A DNA stretch of 64,000 nucleotides, taken from contig NZ_LQPI01000033.1 of the NCBI RefSeq assembly GCF_002101775.1, positions 1 to 64,000 on the forward strand. Direction: 5' to 3'. Of this stretch, positions 29,993-39,298 are shown in pieces; within the stretch, counting starts at the first letter, position 1, and every line of letters starts with the position of its first letter. Below the pieces are notes generated by a model, which ran no database searches, was not told the origin of the DNA, and saw nothing but the letters and a program-made list of their open reading frames with translations. The translations under genes and the position numbers were made by a program. This DNA is from Mycolicibacter nonchromogenicus. Its GTDB lineage: Bacteria; Actinomycetota; Actinomycetes; Mycobacteriales; Mycobacteriaceae.

Positions 29993-30007
29993 GACCTGAG
30001 GGTGCCG

Positions 30008-31045
30008 CTACGCGACCGACGCCACGGGCGTGAGGTGCGCGCGCTGCGGCTGGCTGCGGAACCGGGACGGCTCGCCGTGGATCCGGCAGATCCGCCACAT
30101 CAGCTTGGCGACCGGGTTCATCAGGCCCGTGTCGTGGCAGAGCATCCGGACGTCGCCGAACATGTCCTGCAACATCTGTCGAGCTTCCGCCGACCGGAAG
30201 AAGATGTCCTTGCGGACCTCACGCGGGATGTTGAACTCGGTCCAGAACGCCTTGGGCGGCACCACGATCGCCGAACACAGCACGCGCATCACGATCGGCA
30301 CGTACAGCGACAGCCAGAACCGCTTGCGACGAGGCAGATTCGGAATGCGCTTCTGCAGGTACTCGTGCGCGAACGAGATGTGTCGCGCCTCCTCGGCCAC
30401 GTGGATGGCCATCACCCGTTCCATGATCGGGTGCAGGGTCTTGCCCTCGCGCAGGATGGCCTTCTGGATGTGGTCGATCGGCTCCTCGCCGGCCAGGATG
30501 CCGAACCAGAACGGGATCGGCAGCGGCCCGGCAACCAGCGGGATGGTCGGCTGAATCCATTTGAGCAGCCGCGGCATGCCGGGCACGTCAGCGCCGATGT
30601 GGTTCACCATCTCCTGGAACATCATGGTGTGGTTGCACTCCTCTACCGCCTCGTGCAGGCAGTAGCGGTATTCGGGTGAGCCGTTGGGCACCCAGAACGC
30701 GTATTCCATCAGGCCGCGGATCAGGATCGACTCGAAGTGCAACCCGACCTTGGCGACGTTGGCCTGGCGCCACATCCCGATCTTGATCTGAACGTCCTGC
30801 GGCTGGGACTGGTACCACCAGTGCCGGCCGATCGGGTCGGTGCCCGGCAGGATCCAGCGCGGGTCGTTTTCGGTGACCTTGAACTCGGGGCTGTCCCAGT
30901 CGATGTCGGTGTACGGATTGAAGTTCCGTCGGACCGACCCTTCCGACAAGGTGTTGAGCATCTCGACGTACTTCTTGTCGTCGGTCACGTCCATGTTGGC
31001 TCGCCACCGGCGCACAATACGGGTTCGAGCGGCTTTCTGAGCCAT
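30008..31045 (-). CDS. AurF-like diiron N-oxygenase-family protein (Rv0885 type)
   Basis: 345 aa from ATG 31045, chosen because GGAGGTGT lies 6 nt upstream; the frame is open to 31060. All-helical ferritin-like fold with diiron ligand motifs: LHFESILIRGLMEYAF, HEAVEECNHTMMFQEMV and HVAEEARHISFAHEYL. This matches the p-aminobenzoate N-oxygenase AurF family. The product could be an N-oxide, nitro group or hydroxylated lipid; the substrate is unknown. It is followed by fprB in the same operon. Divergent from serC across a region with a CRP-type site. Confidence 0.82.
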   Translation of the reverse strand: MAQKAARTRIVRRWRANMDVTDDKKYVEMLNTLSEGSVRRNFNPYTDIDWDSPEFKVTENDPRWILPGTDPIGRHWWYQSQPQDVQIKIGMWRQANVAKVGLHFESILIRGLMEYAFWVPNGSPEYRYCLHEAVEECNHTMMFQEMVNHIGADVPGMPRLLKWIQPTIPLVAGPLPIPFWFGILAGEEPIDHIQKAILREGKTLHPIMERVMAIHVAEEARHISFAHEYLQKRIPNLPRRKRFWLSLYVPIVMRVLCSAIVVPPKAFWTEFNIPREVRKDIFFRSAEARQMLQDMFGDVRMLCHDTGLMNPVAKLMWRICRIHGEPSRFRSQPQRAHLTPVASVA

Positions 31046-31166
31046 CGGAGACACCTCCACCTGTCGTTTACATTTACTAGGCTTATGTATAACGGTACCG
31101 CAGGTACTGGGTACCCGTCCAGGCTGCGAATTAACACTGTGGGCGTGACAGGTGTCGAGTACGTTC

Positions 31167-31182
31167 GGTGATTTAGATCACA
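31167..31182. promoter_or_regulatory. CRP-type operator between serC and the AurF-like gene
   Basis: GGTGA-TTTAGA-TCACA matches the CRP consensus TGTGA-N6-TCACA at nine of ten half-site bases. It is 50 bp before serC ATG 31232 and 122 bp from the divergent oxygenase start. In M. tuberculosis CRP (Rv3676) is known to act at serC, so this is a conserved regulatory site. Cyclic AMP control of serine synthesis, and possibly of the oxygenase-fprB operon, is inferred. Confidence 0.8.
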
Positions 31183-31186
31183 CTAA

Positions 31187-32350
<1,164 letters not shown>

Positions 32351-32476
32351 GCGCAACCTCCGAGCTGAAGCGGACCACGCCGTAATCGGATCGTTATAAC
32401 CCCCGCGTGTCACGGCGGGCGGGGCCATTCACTGGACTAGAGTCCGCACGTAACCGGGCGTTCGCGAGGAGAAGTC

Positions 32477-33253
32477 ATGCGGGAACTGAGGGCCATCGGC
32501 CTCGACGTTGACGGCAAGCACATCATCTGCGAAAGCGCCGGAGACGGCGAAGAGCACACCGAGATGTTCCGGGTCCGCATCGACGACCGGCTGCGCGGTG
32601 CGGTCCGCGGCGAGGGTCACCGAGTCGGTCAGAGCTCGGCGGATGCGGGCAGCAGCATGCTGCGCCCCAAAGACATCCAGGCACGCATCCGCGCTGGAGC
32701 ATCGGTGGAACAGGTGGCCGCCGCGGCCGGTGTGGACGTCGCCCGCGTGGAGCGCTTCGCCCACCCGGTGCTGCTGGAGCGGTCCCGCGCCGCAGAGCTC
32801 GCGACCGCTGCCCACCCGGTGTTGTCCGACGGCCCAGCGGTCCAGACGCTGCTCGACGTCGTCACCTCCGCACTGGTGTCGCGGGGCCTGAACTCCGACA
32901 GCACCAGCTGGGACGCGTGGCGCAATGACGACGGACGCTGGACGGTGCAGCTGGGCTGGAAGGCCGGCCGTTCGGACAACGTCGCACACTTCTGGTTCAC
33001 CCCGGGGGCGCACGGCGGGACGGTGACCGCGGTCGACGACGCGGCCAAGGAGTTGATCGACCCCGGTTTCGGTCGTCCGCTGCGGCCGGTTGCTGCGGTG
33101 GCCGAGTTGGACTTCGAAGCTCCGGCTGCCCCCGCGGTGGTCGAAGAGGAGCCGGTGCAGCAGCGCGCGGGCACCCGCGCCCGCCGCAGCAAGCCCGAAG
33201 TCCCGGGGTGGGAGGACGTCCTGCTCGGGGTCCGCTCGACCGGTCAGCGCTGA
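32477..33253 (+). CDS. sepH: septation protein SepH (DUF3071)
   Basis: 258 aa, ATG 32477 preceded by GAGGAG. The N-terminal domain (about 1-120) starts MRELRAIGLDVDGKHIIC and contains the helix-turn-helix-like LRPKDIQARIRAGASVEQVAAAAGV. The second half carries WDAWRNDDGRWTVQLGWKAG and a basic/Pro tail ending GWEDVLLGVRS. SepH binds and stabilises FtsZ polymers in actinobacteria. Its last bases overlap the convergent small membrane gene. Confidence 0.85.
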   Translation: MRELRAIGLDVDGKHIICESAGDGEEHTEMFRVRIDDRLRGAVRGEGHRVGQSSADAGSSMLRPKDIQARIRAGASVEQVAAAAGVDVARVERFAHPVLLERSRAAELATAAHPVLSDGPAVQTLLDVVTSALVSRGLNSDSTSWDAWRNDDGRWTVQLGWKAGRSDNVAHFWFTPGAHGGTVTAVDDAAKELIDPGFGRPLRPVAAVAELDFEAPAAPAVVEEEPVQQRAGTRARRSKPEVPGWEDVLLGVRSTGQR

Positions 33254-33519
33254 GCAGCCAGCGCCAGCAGCACCAGCCACCCGCCTGCCACGCCGATTCC
33301 GGCCCCCAGGGCCAGCCATCGCAGCACCGGAGTGCGACGCCAGCCCCACACCGTCGGCGCCAGGCCGCCCACCGCAATCAGATTGAGCACCACCGCCACT
33401 GCCGGATGCACGCGCAGCAGGCCCAGGCTCAACACCGCGATCGCGGTTCCGGTCACCGCCGCGACGAACCCCGCCACCGTCAGACCCGTCCCCCACGGCG
33501 TACTCGGGGTGGACGTCAT
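33244..33519 (-). CDS. small three-helix membrane protein (Rv0882 type)
   Basis: 91 aa, ATG at 33519 overlapping the methyltransferase stop as ATGA. Three hydrophobic segments: LTVAGFVAAVTGTAIAVLSL, VAVVLNLIAVGGLAPTVWGW and LALGAGIGVAGGWLVLLALA. No function is known. Translational coupling to the methyltransferase is clear. Convergent overlap of 10 bp with sepH. Confidence 0.75.
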   Translation of the reverse strand: MTSTPSTPWGTGLTVAGFVAAVTGTAIAVLSLGLLRVHPAVAVVLNLIAVGGLAPTVWGWRRTPVLRWLALGAGIGVAGGWLVLLALAAQR

Positions 33520-34349
33520 TCCGGCAGCCTAATGCGCTCGTAGAAGGCCAGCGCGGCTGCGGTGGCGACGTTGAGGGAATCGGTTCCCCGCGACATCGGA
33601 ATGCGGACCCGCATGTCGCTGGCGCGCATCGCCCGCTCTGAGAGGCCCGGTCCCTCCGCACCGACCAGCACCGCCACCGGCTCATCGCGCAGCTTCGTCA
33701 TCGCGCTCGACAACTGCTCGGCCCGCGGGTCCGGAGTCATCGCCAGCAGACGGAAGCCCTGCTCCCGCAGCATCGTCAGATCCCCGGGCCAGTCCGTCGA
33801 ACGCGCGAAGGGCACCAGCAGGGCGTGCCCCATCGAGACCCGCACCGAGCGCCGGTAGAGCGGGTCGGCGCAGCCGCTGCCGAACACCACCGCATCCACG
33901 CCCAACCCGGCACCGTTGCGAAAGATCGAGCCCAGATTCTCGTGGTCGTTGACGCCCTCGAGCACCGCGATCGTCCGGGCCCGGGCGACCAGGTCAGCCA
34001 CCGACGGCTCGGGCACCCGCGAGGCGGCGGCCAGCACACCACGGTTGAGGTGAAATCCCACCACCTCGGCCATCACCTCGGCGGACACCCGGTAGTACGG
34101 GACGGCCGGCGCATCCGGTGCGGTCAGGTCGGGAGTCAACTCTGTCAGCCGGCGGTCGGTGCCCAGCAGCGCCCGCGGGGTGAACCGCGATGCCAGCATC
34201 CGCTGCACCACCAGCACCCCTTCGGCGATCACCAGCCCCTTGCCGGTGGGCAGGTCCGGGCGACGATCGATGCTGTTCAGATCGCGGAAGTCATCCAGCC
34301 GGGAATCGCCGGGGTCATCGATATCGACTACGTCGACGAGCCTGGCCAC
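33516..34349 (-). CDS. SPOUT-family (TrmH/SpoU) RNA 2'-O-methyltransferase
   Basis: 277 aa, GTG at 34349. N-terminal substrate-binding domain (about 1-110) and C-terminal SPOUT knot: LEGVNDHENLGSIFRNGAGL (motif 1), LVGAEGPGLSERAM (motif 2) and IPMSRGTDSLNVATAAAL (motif 3), the SAM-binding trefoil elements. It corresponds in position to Rv0881. The RNA target, 23S rRNA or tRNA, cannot be told from sequence. A MarR regulator that precedes this gene in M. tuberculosis (Rv0880) is not seen here. Confidence 0.88.
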   Translation of the reverse strand: MARLVDVVDIDDPGDSRLDDFRDLNSIDRRPDLPTGKGLVIAEGVLVVQRMLASRFTPRALLGTDRRLTELTPDLTAPDAPAVPYYRVSAEVMAEVVGFHLNRGVLAAASRVPEPSVADLVARARTIAVLEGVNDHENLGSIFRNGAGLGVDAVVFGSGCADPLYRRSVRVSMGHALLVPFARSTDWPGDLTMLREQGFRLLAMTPDPRAEQLSSAMTKLRDEPVAVLVGAEGPGLSERAMRASDMRVRIPMSRGTDSLNVATAAALAFYERIRLPE

Positions 34350-34388
34350 TGCGGGAACTTTACCGGCGAGGCGCTAACGTCAACGGCG

Positions 34389-34658
34389 ATGACCCCTCAG
34401 CCCGCCCCGGAGCCCGCCCCCGAGCCACCACCGCTGCCGACCGCGCTTCTGCGGGTCTGGCCGGTGATCGGCGCCGGGGTCACCGGTTTCTGCGTGGCGA
34501 CCATCGCCGCCTTCACGGTGCCGGCACTGGAGGGATGGCGTCCGGTGAGCGTTGCGGGGCTCGGTGTCGGGATGGTGGGCACCACAATCTTTCTGGTGCA
34601 ACGCGGGGCGGCACGACGCGGTGCGCGCGGAGCCCAAACCGGGCTGGAACACGAATAG
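34389..34658 (+). CDS. DUF2530 small membrane protein
   Basis: 89 aa from ATG 34389. A Pro/Glu-rich N-terminus (PAPEPAPEPPPLP) is followed by two hydrophobic helices (VWPVIGAGVTGFCVATIAAF, SVAGLGVGMVGTTIFLV) and a basic C-terminus. It matches the DUF2530 family (Rv0879c type) in length and layout. Function unknown. Divergent from the methyltransferase across 39 bp. Confidence 0.75.
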   Translation: MTPQPAPEPAPEPPPLPTALLRVWPVIGAGVTGFCVATIAAFTVPALEGWRPVSVAGLGVGMVGTTIFLVQRGAARRGARGAQTGLEHE

Positions 34659-34689
34659 AGTCAGATCCGACGATTCGAGGAGGAATGCC

Positions 34690-35148
34690 ATGGCAGCCCC
34701 GCTGTTGACGGCACAGGTCGACATCAATGCACCGGTGGCCAAGGTCTGGGCGCTGATCTCCGACTTCCGAAAGATGCCCGAGTGGAGCCCGCAGTGCCGG
34801 TGGATGAAGCCGCTCGGTGCCGTGCGCCAGGGAACCCGCACGATCAACTTCAACCGGCGCGGCCGAATGTTCTGGCCCACCACCTCGGTCATCACCGAGT
34901 ACGTCCCGGAGCGCAAGCTGGCCTTCCGCGTCGCCGAGAACCGCAGTGTGTGGACCTATGAACTCGAGCCGACTGCCACCGGCACGCGGGTGACCGAGAG
35001 CCGGCGCGTCGACAACGGCCAGACCACCGCCGTCTCGGCGTTCTTGGTGGACAAGTTCATGGGCGGGACACCCACCTTCGAACACGAACTGGTCGAGGGT
35101 ATGAACGCGTCGCTGAGCAAGATCAAGGCCGCCGCAGAGAACGCGTGA
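34690..35148 (+). CDS. SRPBCC-fold protein (polyketide cyclase/START-like)
   Basis: 152 aa from ATG 34690, with AGGAGGA 5 nt upstream. One domain: INAPVAKVWALISDFRKMPEWSPQC at the N-terminus, TSVITEYVPERKLAFRV in the middle and a long C-terminal helix. It probably binds a hydrophobic ligand. It lies 31 nt after the DUF2530 gene and may be in the same transcript. One of four SRPBCC proteins in this window. Confidence 0.8.
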   Translation: MAAPLLTAQVDINAPVAKVWALISDFRKMPEWSPQCRWMKPLGAVRQGTRTINFNRRGRMFWPTTSVITEYVPERKLAFRVAENRSVWTYELEPTATGTRVTESRRVDNGQTTAVSAFLVDKFMGGTPTFEHELVEGMNASLSKIKAAAENA

Positions 35149-35205
35149 CGGCGCTGCGGGGGCGGAGTAGCGTGCCCTGATACGGCGGGATATTGGGAGG
35201 GATCC

Positions 35206-35841
35206 ATGGAAACCGTGAAATCCGTAGTGCGAATGCCCAGCGTCGCCTTCGCAGCGACCGCTCTGGTGGCCGCCGGCCTGACTCCGCTGGCGGCGCCGCC
35301 CGAGATCAGCACGCGCGCCGTGGCTGCGGTGTCGAACGAGGTGGCGCTGACCGCCAACGCGGTCGTCGACAGCTATGAGACCCTCGCCGGGCTCGCGCCG
35401 TTCGACATCTCCGGCATCGCAGAGGAACTCAACGCCGCAGACGCTGTCGACCTGTCCGAATTGCTGCCCGGTTCGGTCGACCTGTCCGACGTCCTGCCCG
35501 GCACGGTCGACCTGTCGGATGTCCTACCCGGCGCTGCCAGCGCGTTCGACGTGCCCGGCGCCGCCGAGGCCTTCGACATCATCGGCCTGATCAACGCGGA
35601 AGTGGCGGCCGCCGTAGGGCTGTTCAACCGCTTCATCAGCCTGCCGTTCACGTTGTACAACGACTTCTCGAACGTGGTGACCAGCCTGCTCAACCTCGAC
35701 TTCGGGATGGCCTTCAGTCAGGCGGTCACCATCCCGTTGGACGTCGTCAACTACGTGCTCGGCCTACCGGGAGCGGTGGTCAACACCGTCTTCAACATGC
35801 TCTTGGTGATCCCAGGCGAGTACCTGTTCAACTTCGGCTAG
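35206..35841 (+). CDS. exported mycobacterial protein with LPG-x-VDLSD repeats
   Basis: 211 aa, ATG 35206. N-terminal hydrophobic signal (about 12-30, FAATALVAAGLTPLAAPPE). Between about 80 and 115 a 10-residue unit, VDLS(E/D)(L/V)LPG(S/T), occurs three times and then decays into AFDVPGAAEAFD. The C-terminal third is hydrophobic (FNRFISLPFTLYNDF...FNMLLVIPGEYLFNFG), a pattern seen in many small mycobacterial cell-envelope proteins. Function unknown. It is 4 bp from the convergent DUF3027 gene. Confidence 0.7.
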   Translation: METVKSVVRMPSVAFAATALVAAGLTPLAAPPEISTRAVAAVSNEVALTANAVVDSYETLAGLAPFDISGIAEELNAADAVDLSELLPGSVDLSDVLPGTVDLSDVLPGAASAFDVPGAAEAFDIIGLINAEVAAAVGLFNRFISLPFTLYNDFSNVVTSLLNLDFGMAFSQAVTIPLDVVNYVLGLPGAVVNTVFNMLLVIPGEYLFNFG

Positions 35842-35845
35842 GCGT

Positions 35846-36964
35846 TTACAGGTCGCCGGATTCCCCTGGGGCATCCGCGATGTCGGCGGGCGCTTCGACG
35901 ACGGCCTCTGCTGCCTCGGTCTCGGTTTCGGCAGGTTCCTGTGGCGCTGCCGTTTCGGCGACAGGCTCGGTCGGCGCTTCGACGACGGAATTCTCCACCG
36001 GCTCGGCCTGGGCTTCCGTGATGGCCACCGGCTCAGCCTCGGCCACCTCTTGCGCCGCGTCGGTCAGCCCGTCAGCCGGCTCGCTCACGTCTTCAGCCGC
36101 GCCGATCGCGTCTTCAGCCGCGTCGGGCGCCGCGTCGGACGCTTCGGCCACCTCGTCAACCGTCTCGGTCACCTCGTCAGCCGGCGCGGCGGCGGGAAGC
36201 GCGGTGACATCGACGATCTCCACCACACCGTCGTCGAAGGGCTCGTAGGCCGGCGACCCGGTTCCTGCCGGCGCGGGCGTGTCACTGTGCGCGCCGCAGC
36301 CGTATCGGTTGTCGACCACGTGTCCGTCAGCGGACATTTCATTGGCGCAGACGCCGAAGACCGTGCCCAGCTCACCGGCGAGCGGCAGATAGAAGCCACA
36401 ATCACGGCAGATCCGTTTGGTGGATCGTGCCATCGCCGAATCCGGACCGTGCTCGCCGTCGTGCCAGCGCTGCGCGGCCGCGGCGCGGCCCACCGGGCTC
36501 ATCAGCCAGCGTCGGCCCAGACCGATCTCGCCGGCCACTTCGTCGAGCTGCGGGTCGCCGCTCGAGGTGTAGCCGGGAACCAGTCGCGGATCGCCTGCGG
36601 GCGGGGCCAGCAGATCGCCCGGACCCAGGTCGCCGGGCCGCACCCGCTGATCCCAGGGCACCCACTCCGGAGCCAGCAGGGCCGTAGGCCCGGGGACCAG
36701 CACAACCTCGCTGACGGTGGGCTCTGCGGCGCCCGGAATCGCCGCGACCACGACAGCCCACTGCCAGCCCCCATAACCGGGCAGCACCGCAGCGAACCGG
36801 TGCGTGGCGGCGGTCGGGTCTTCGTAGTCGACCCCCAGGTGCTCGCCGACGGTGTCGGCGCCGCTGAACTCGGCAATAGCCGAGCGAGCGCGCTCGACGG
36901 CCTCGGCCAGCACCGTGGGCACGGCGATGGTCGCGGTGGCTGATTCTGCGCTGGGTCCGGTCAC
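35846..36964 (-). CDS. DUF3027 protein with long acidic tail (Rv0877 type)
   Basis: 372 aa, GTG or similar at 36964. The conserved part (about 1-235) has WQWAVVVAAIPGAAEPTVSEVVLVPG, a four-Cys cluster ICRDCGFYLPL...GVCANEMS and the closing DGHVVDNRYGCGAHSD; the cysteines could bind a metal. From about 240 the protein is Ala/Glu/Val/Pro-rich with irregular repeats (EAxAEPV). The M. tuberculosis counterpart is shorter (about 262 aa), so the tail is an expansion here. Role unknown. Divergent from the MFS gene. Confidence 0.78.
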   Translation of the reverse strand: MTGPSAESATATIAVPTVLAEAVERARSAIAEFSGADTVGEHLGVDYEDPTAATHRFAAVLPGYGGWQWAVVVAAIPGAAEPTVSEVVLVPGPTALLAPEWVPWDQRVRPGDLGPGDLLAPPAGDPRLVPGYTSSGDPQLDEVAGEIGLGRRWLMSPVGRAAAAQRWHDGEHGPDSAMARSTKRICRDCGFYLPLAGELGTVFGVCANEMSADGHVVDNRYGCGAHSDTPAPAGTGSPAYEPFDDGVVEIVDVTALPAAAPADEVTETVDEVAEASDAAPDAAEDAIGAAEDVSEPADGLTDAAQEVAEAEPVAITEAQAEPVENSVVEAPTEPVAETAAPQEPAETETEAAEAVVEAPADIADAPGESGDL

Positions 36965-37083
36965 GCGGGTCCCTTCCGTTCAACTGACGTCACTCATACT
37001 GCCGCAGCCCGGCTCCATCAGCCACATGCAGGCACGATCGCGCCTACGCGGTCGGGCGGCAGACATAGGGAAGAATCGCGGAT

Positions 37084-38775
37084 GTGTCTGCACGGCGTCG
37101 CGATCTCCCCGAACCGGGTCGGCGCAGCCGTCCGTCTTCGGTCTCCGGCCGAGGTGCGCGCAACGGCTCGGCCGATCAGCATCCCGGCATGGCCAACTAC
37201 CCCAGCAGTAACGCCGGTGGCCAGCGGCCGCGCAAGCCCATGCCCAGCGCCAATCGCTACCTACCACCGCTACGTGAAAACACCGGCACGTCACGCCGCC
37301 CCGAGCCATCGGGCGGTTCCGGGGACAACGATCGCGTCACAGTCACCCGGGCTGCGGCGGCGCGCAGTCGCGAAATGGGCTCGCGGATGTATGGGCTGGT
37401 GCAACGGGCCGCCACCGCCGACGGCGCCGACAAGTCCGGGCTGACCGCACTGACCTGGCCGGTGGTGGCGAACTTCGCGGTAGACGCGGCGATGGCCGTC
37501 GCGCTCGCCAACACCTTGTTCTTCGCGGCGGCCGCCGGCGAGAGCAAGGGCCGGGTGGCGCTGTATCTGTTGGTGACCATCGCACCGTTCGCGGTGGTCG
37601 CACCGCTGATCGGTCCCGCCCTGGACCGCGTCCAGCACGGCCGGCGCGCAGCATTGGCCATGTCGTTCTCGTTGCGGACCCTGCTGGCCCTGGTGCTGAT
37701 CGCCAACTACGACGGTGTCGCGGGCACCTTCGGCTCCTGGGTGCTCTACCCGTGTGCGTTGGCGATGATGGCGCTGTCGAAGTCGTTCACGGTGTTGCGC
37801 AGCGCGGTGACGCCACGGGTGATGCCGCCGTCGATCGATCTGGTGCGGGTCAATTCCCGGCTGACCATGTTCGGTCTGCTCGGCGGCACGATCGTCGGCG
37901 GTGGTGTCGCCGCGGCAGCCGAGTACATCTTCACCCGCCTGCTCCAGCTGCCCGGGGCCCTGTTGGTTCTCGTGGCGGTCTCGATCGCCGGGGCGGTCCT
38001 GTCGATGCGGATCCCGCGATGGGTGGAGGTGACCGCCGGCGAGGTCCCGGCCACGTTGAGCTACCGCTTCGACGAGCGGCCCCGAAGTTGGCCCGAGCAG
38101 GTCCGGCGGGCCGGCGGGGCGCTGAGCCAACCGCTGCGGCAACCGCTGGGCCGCAACATCATCGCCGCGCTGTGGGGCAATTGCACCATCAAGGCCATGG
38201 TCGGGTTCTTGTTCTTGTACCCGGCGTTCGTGGCCAAGCAGCACAATGCCACCGGCTGGGTGCAGCTGGGCATCCTGGGACTGATCGGTGCAGCCGCCGG
38301 GGCAGGAAATTTCGCCGGCAACTTCACCAGCGCCCGACTGCAACTGGGCCGCCCCGCGGTGCTGGTGGTGCGCTGCACCATGGCGGTGACCGCGGTCGCG
38401 GTGGCGGCAGCGGTGGCCGGCACGTTGGTGATGGCCGCGATCGCCGCACTGGTGACGTCGGGGGCCAGTGCGATCTCCAAGGCCTCGCTGGATGCCGCAC
38501 TGCAGGACGACCTGCCGGAGGAGTCGCGGGCGTCGGCGTTCGGCCGCACCGAGTCCACCCTGCAACTGGCCTGGGTGTTGGGCGGCGCGCTGGGCGTGCT
38601 GGTATACACCGATCTGTGGGTGGGCTTCACCGCGATCAGCGCGCTGCTGATCCCGGGTCTGGCCCAGACCATCCTGTCGTTTCACGGTGACTCGTTGATT
38701 CCCGGCCTGGGGGGCAACCGGCCGGTGCTGATCGAGCAGGACGGTTCCCGCCTCGATCCGGCAAGACAGGGGTGA
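37084..38775 (+). CDS. MFS-type membrane transporter with basic N-terminal extension (Rv0876c type)
   Basis: 563 aa, GTG 37084. A charged, Arg/Pro-rich region of about 110 residues precedes the first helix, then 12 hydrophobic segments from LTWPVVANFAVDAAMAVALA to the last near 510. It corresponds by position and length to Rv0876c (about 548 aa). The substrate is unknown. TAGGGA lies about 14 nt upstream of the start and may be the -10. It is immediately followed by the DUF2771 gene. Confidence 0.78.
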   Translation: MSARRRDLPEPGRRSRPSSVSGRGARNGSADQHPGMANYPSSNAGGQRPRKPMPSANRYLPPLRENTGTSRRPEPSGGSGDNDRVTVTRAAAARSREMGSRMYGLVQRAATADGADKSGLTALTWPVVANFAVDAAMAVALANTLFFAAAAGESKGRVALYLLVTIAPFAVVAPLIGPALDRVQHGRRAALAMSFSLRTLLALVLIANYDGVAGTFGSWVLYPCALAMMALSKSFTVLRSAVTPRVMPPSIDLVRVNSRLTMFGLLGGTIVGGGVAAAAEYIFTRLLQLPGALLVLVAVSIAGAVLSMRIPRWVEVTAGEVPATLSYRFDERPRSWPEQVRRAGGALSQPLRQPLGRNIIAALWGNCTIKAMVGFLFLYPAFVAKQHNATGWVQLGILGLIGAAAGAGNFAGNFTSARLQLGRPAVLVVRCTMAVTAVAVAAAVAGTLVMAAIAALVTSGASAISKASLDAALQDDLPEESRASAFGRTESTLQLAWVLGGALGVLVYTDLWVGFTAISALLIPGLAQTILSFHGDSLIPGLGGNRPVLIEQDGSRLDPARQG

Positions 38776-38776
38776 T

Positions 38777-39298
38777 GTGGCAGTGAAACGCTCGACGGCG
38801 GTGCTGGTGGCGGTGCTGACGGCGGTGACCGCCGTACTCGCCGGATTCGGCACCTGGTGGTTCACCCGGGCCGAGGAGCCGCTGCCGCCGCAGATCAGCG
38901 CGTACTCCAACGGCCAGCTGGCCCGCACCGGACCGTACCTGTACTGCAGCGTCCTCGACCTGGGCGAATGCCTGCTGACCGAAGACCGCGGCACGTTGGC
39001 GGTCGACTCACGGCACCCGGTGCAACTGGCGGTGGACAACCGCATCGGCCGCGCGCCGTGGCAGCTGCTGCGGCTCTACGACGACCCCGCCGACTCCACC
39101 GGCCAGATATATCCGCCGGGCAGCACCCTGGCGGTCACCGTCCCCACCGTCGATCCCCAGCGCGGTCCGCTGCGCGGGCTGGTGGTGCAGCTGCTCACCC
39201 TGGTCGTCGACGCCGGTACCGGCGAGCCGTTCGCGGTGCCGCACGCCGAGTGGGCGGTGGGCATGCGCTGGAAGCCGCATCCGGCGACGGTCGGCTAG
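38777..39298 (+). CDS. DUF2771 membrane-anchored protein (Rv0875c type)
   Basis: 173 aa, GTG 38777, one nucleotide after the stop of the transporter, so coupled. One N-terminal helix (TAVLVAVLTAVTAVLAGFGTW) anchors a beta-rich extracytoplasmic domain with two cysteines in YLYCSVLDLGECL that may form a disulphide. Family knowledge: DUF2771 proteins are small exported actinobacterial proteins of unknown role. The last four bases overlap the convergent GST-like gene. Confidence 0.75.
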   Translation: MAVKRSTAVLVAVLTAVTAVLAGFGTWWFTRAEEPLPPQISAYSNGQLARTGPYLYCSVLDLGECLLTEDRGTLAVDSRHPVQLAVDNRIGRAPWQLLRLYDDPADSTGQIYPPGSTLAVTVPTVDPQRGPLRGLVVQLLTLVVDAGTGEPFAVPHAEWAVGMRWKPHPATVG

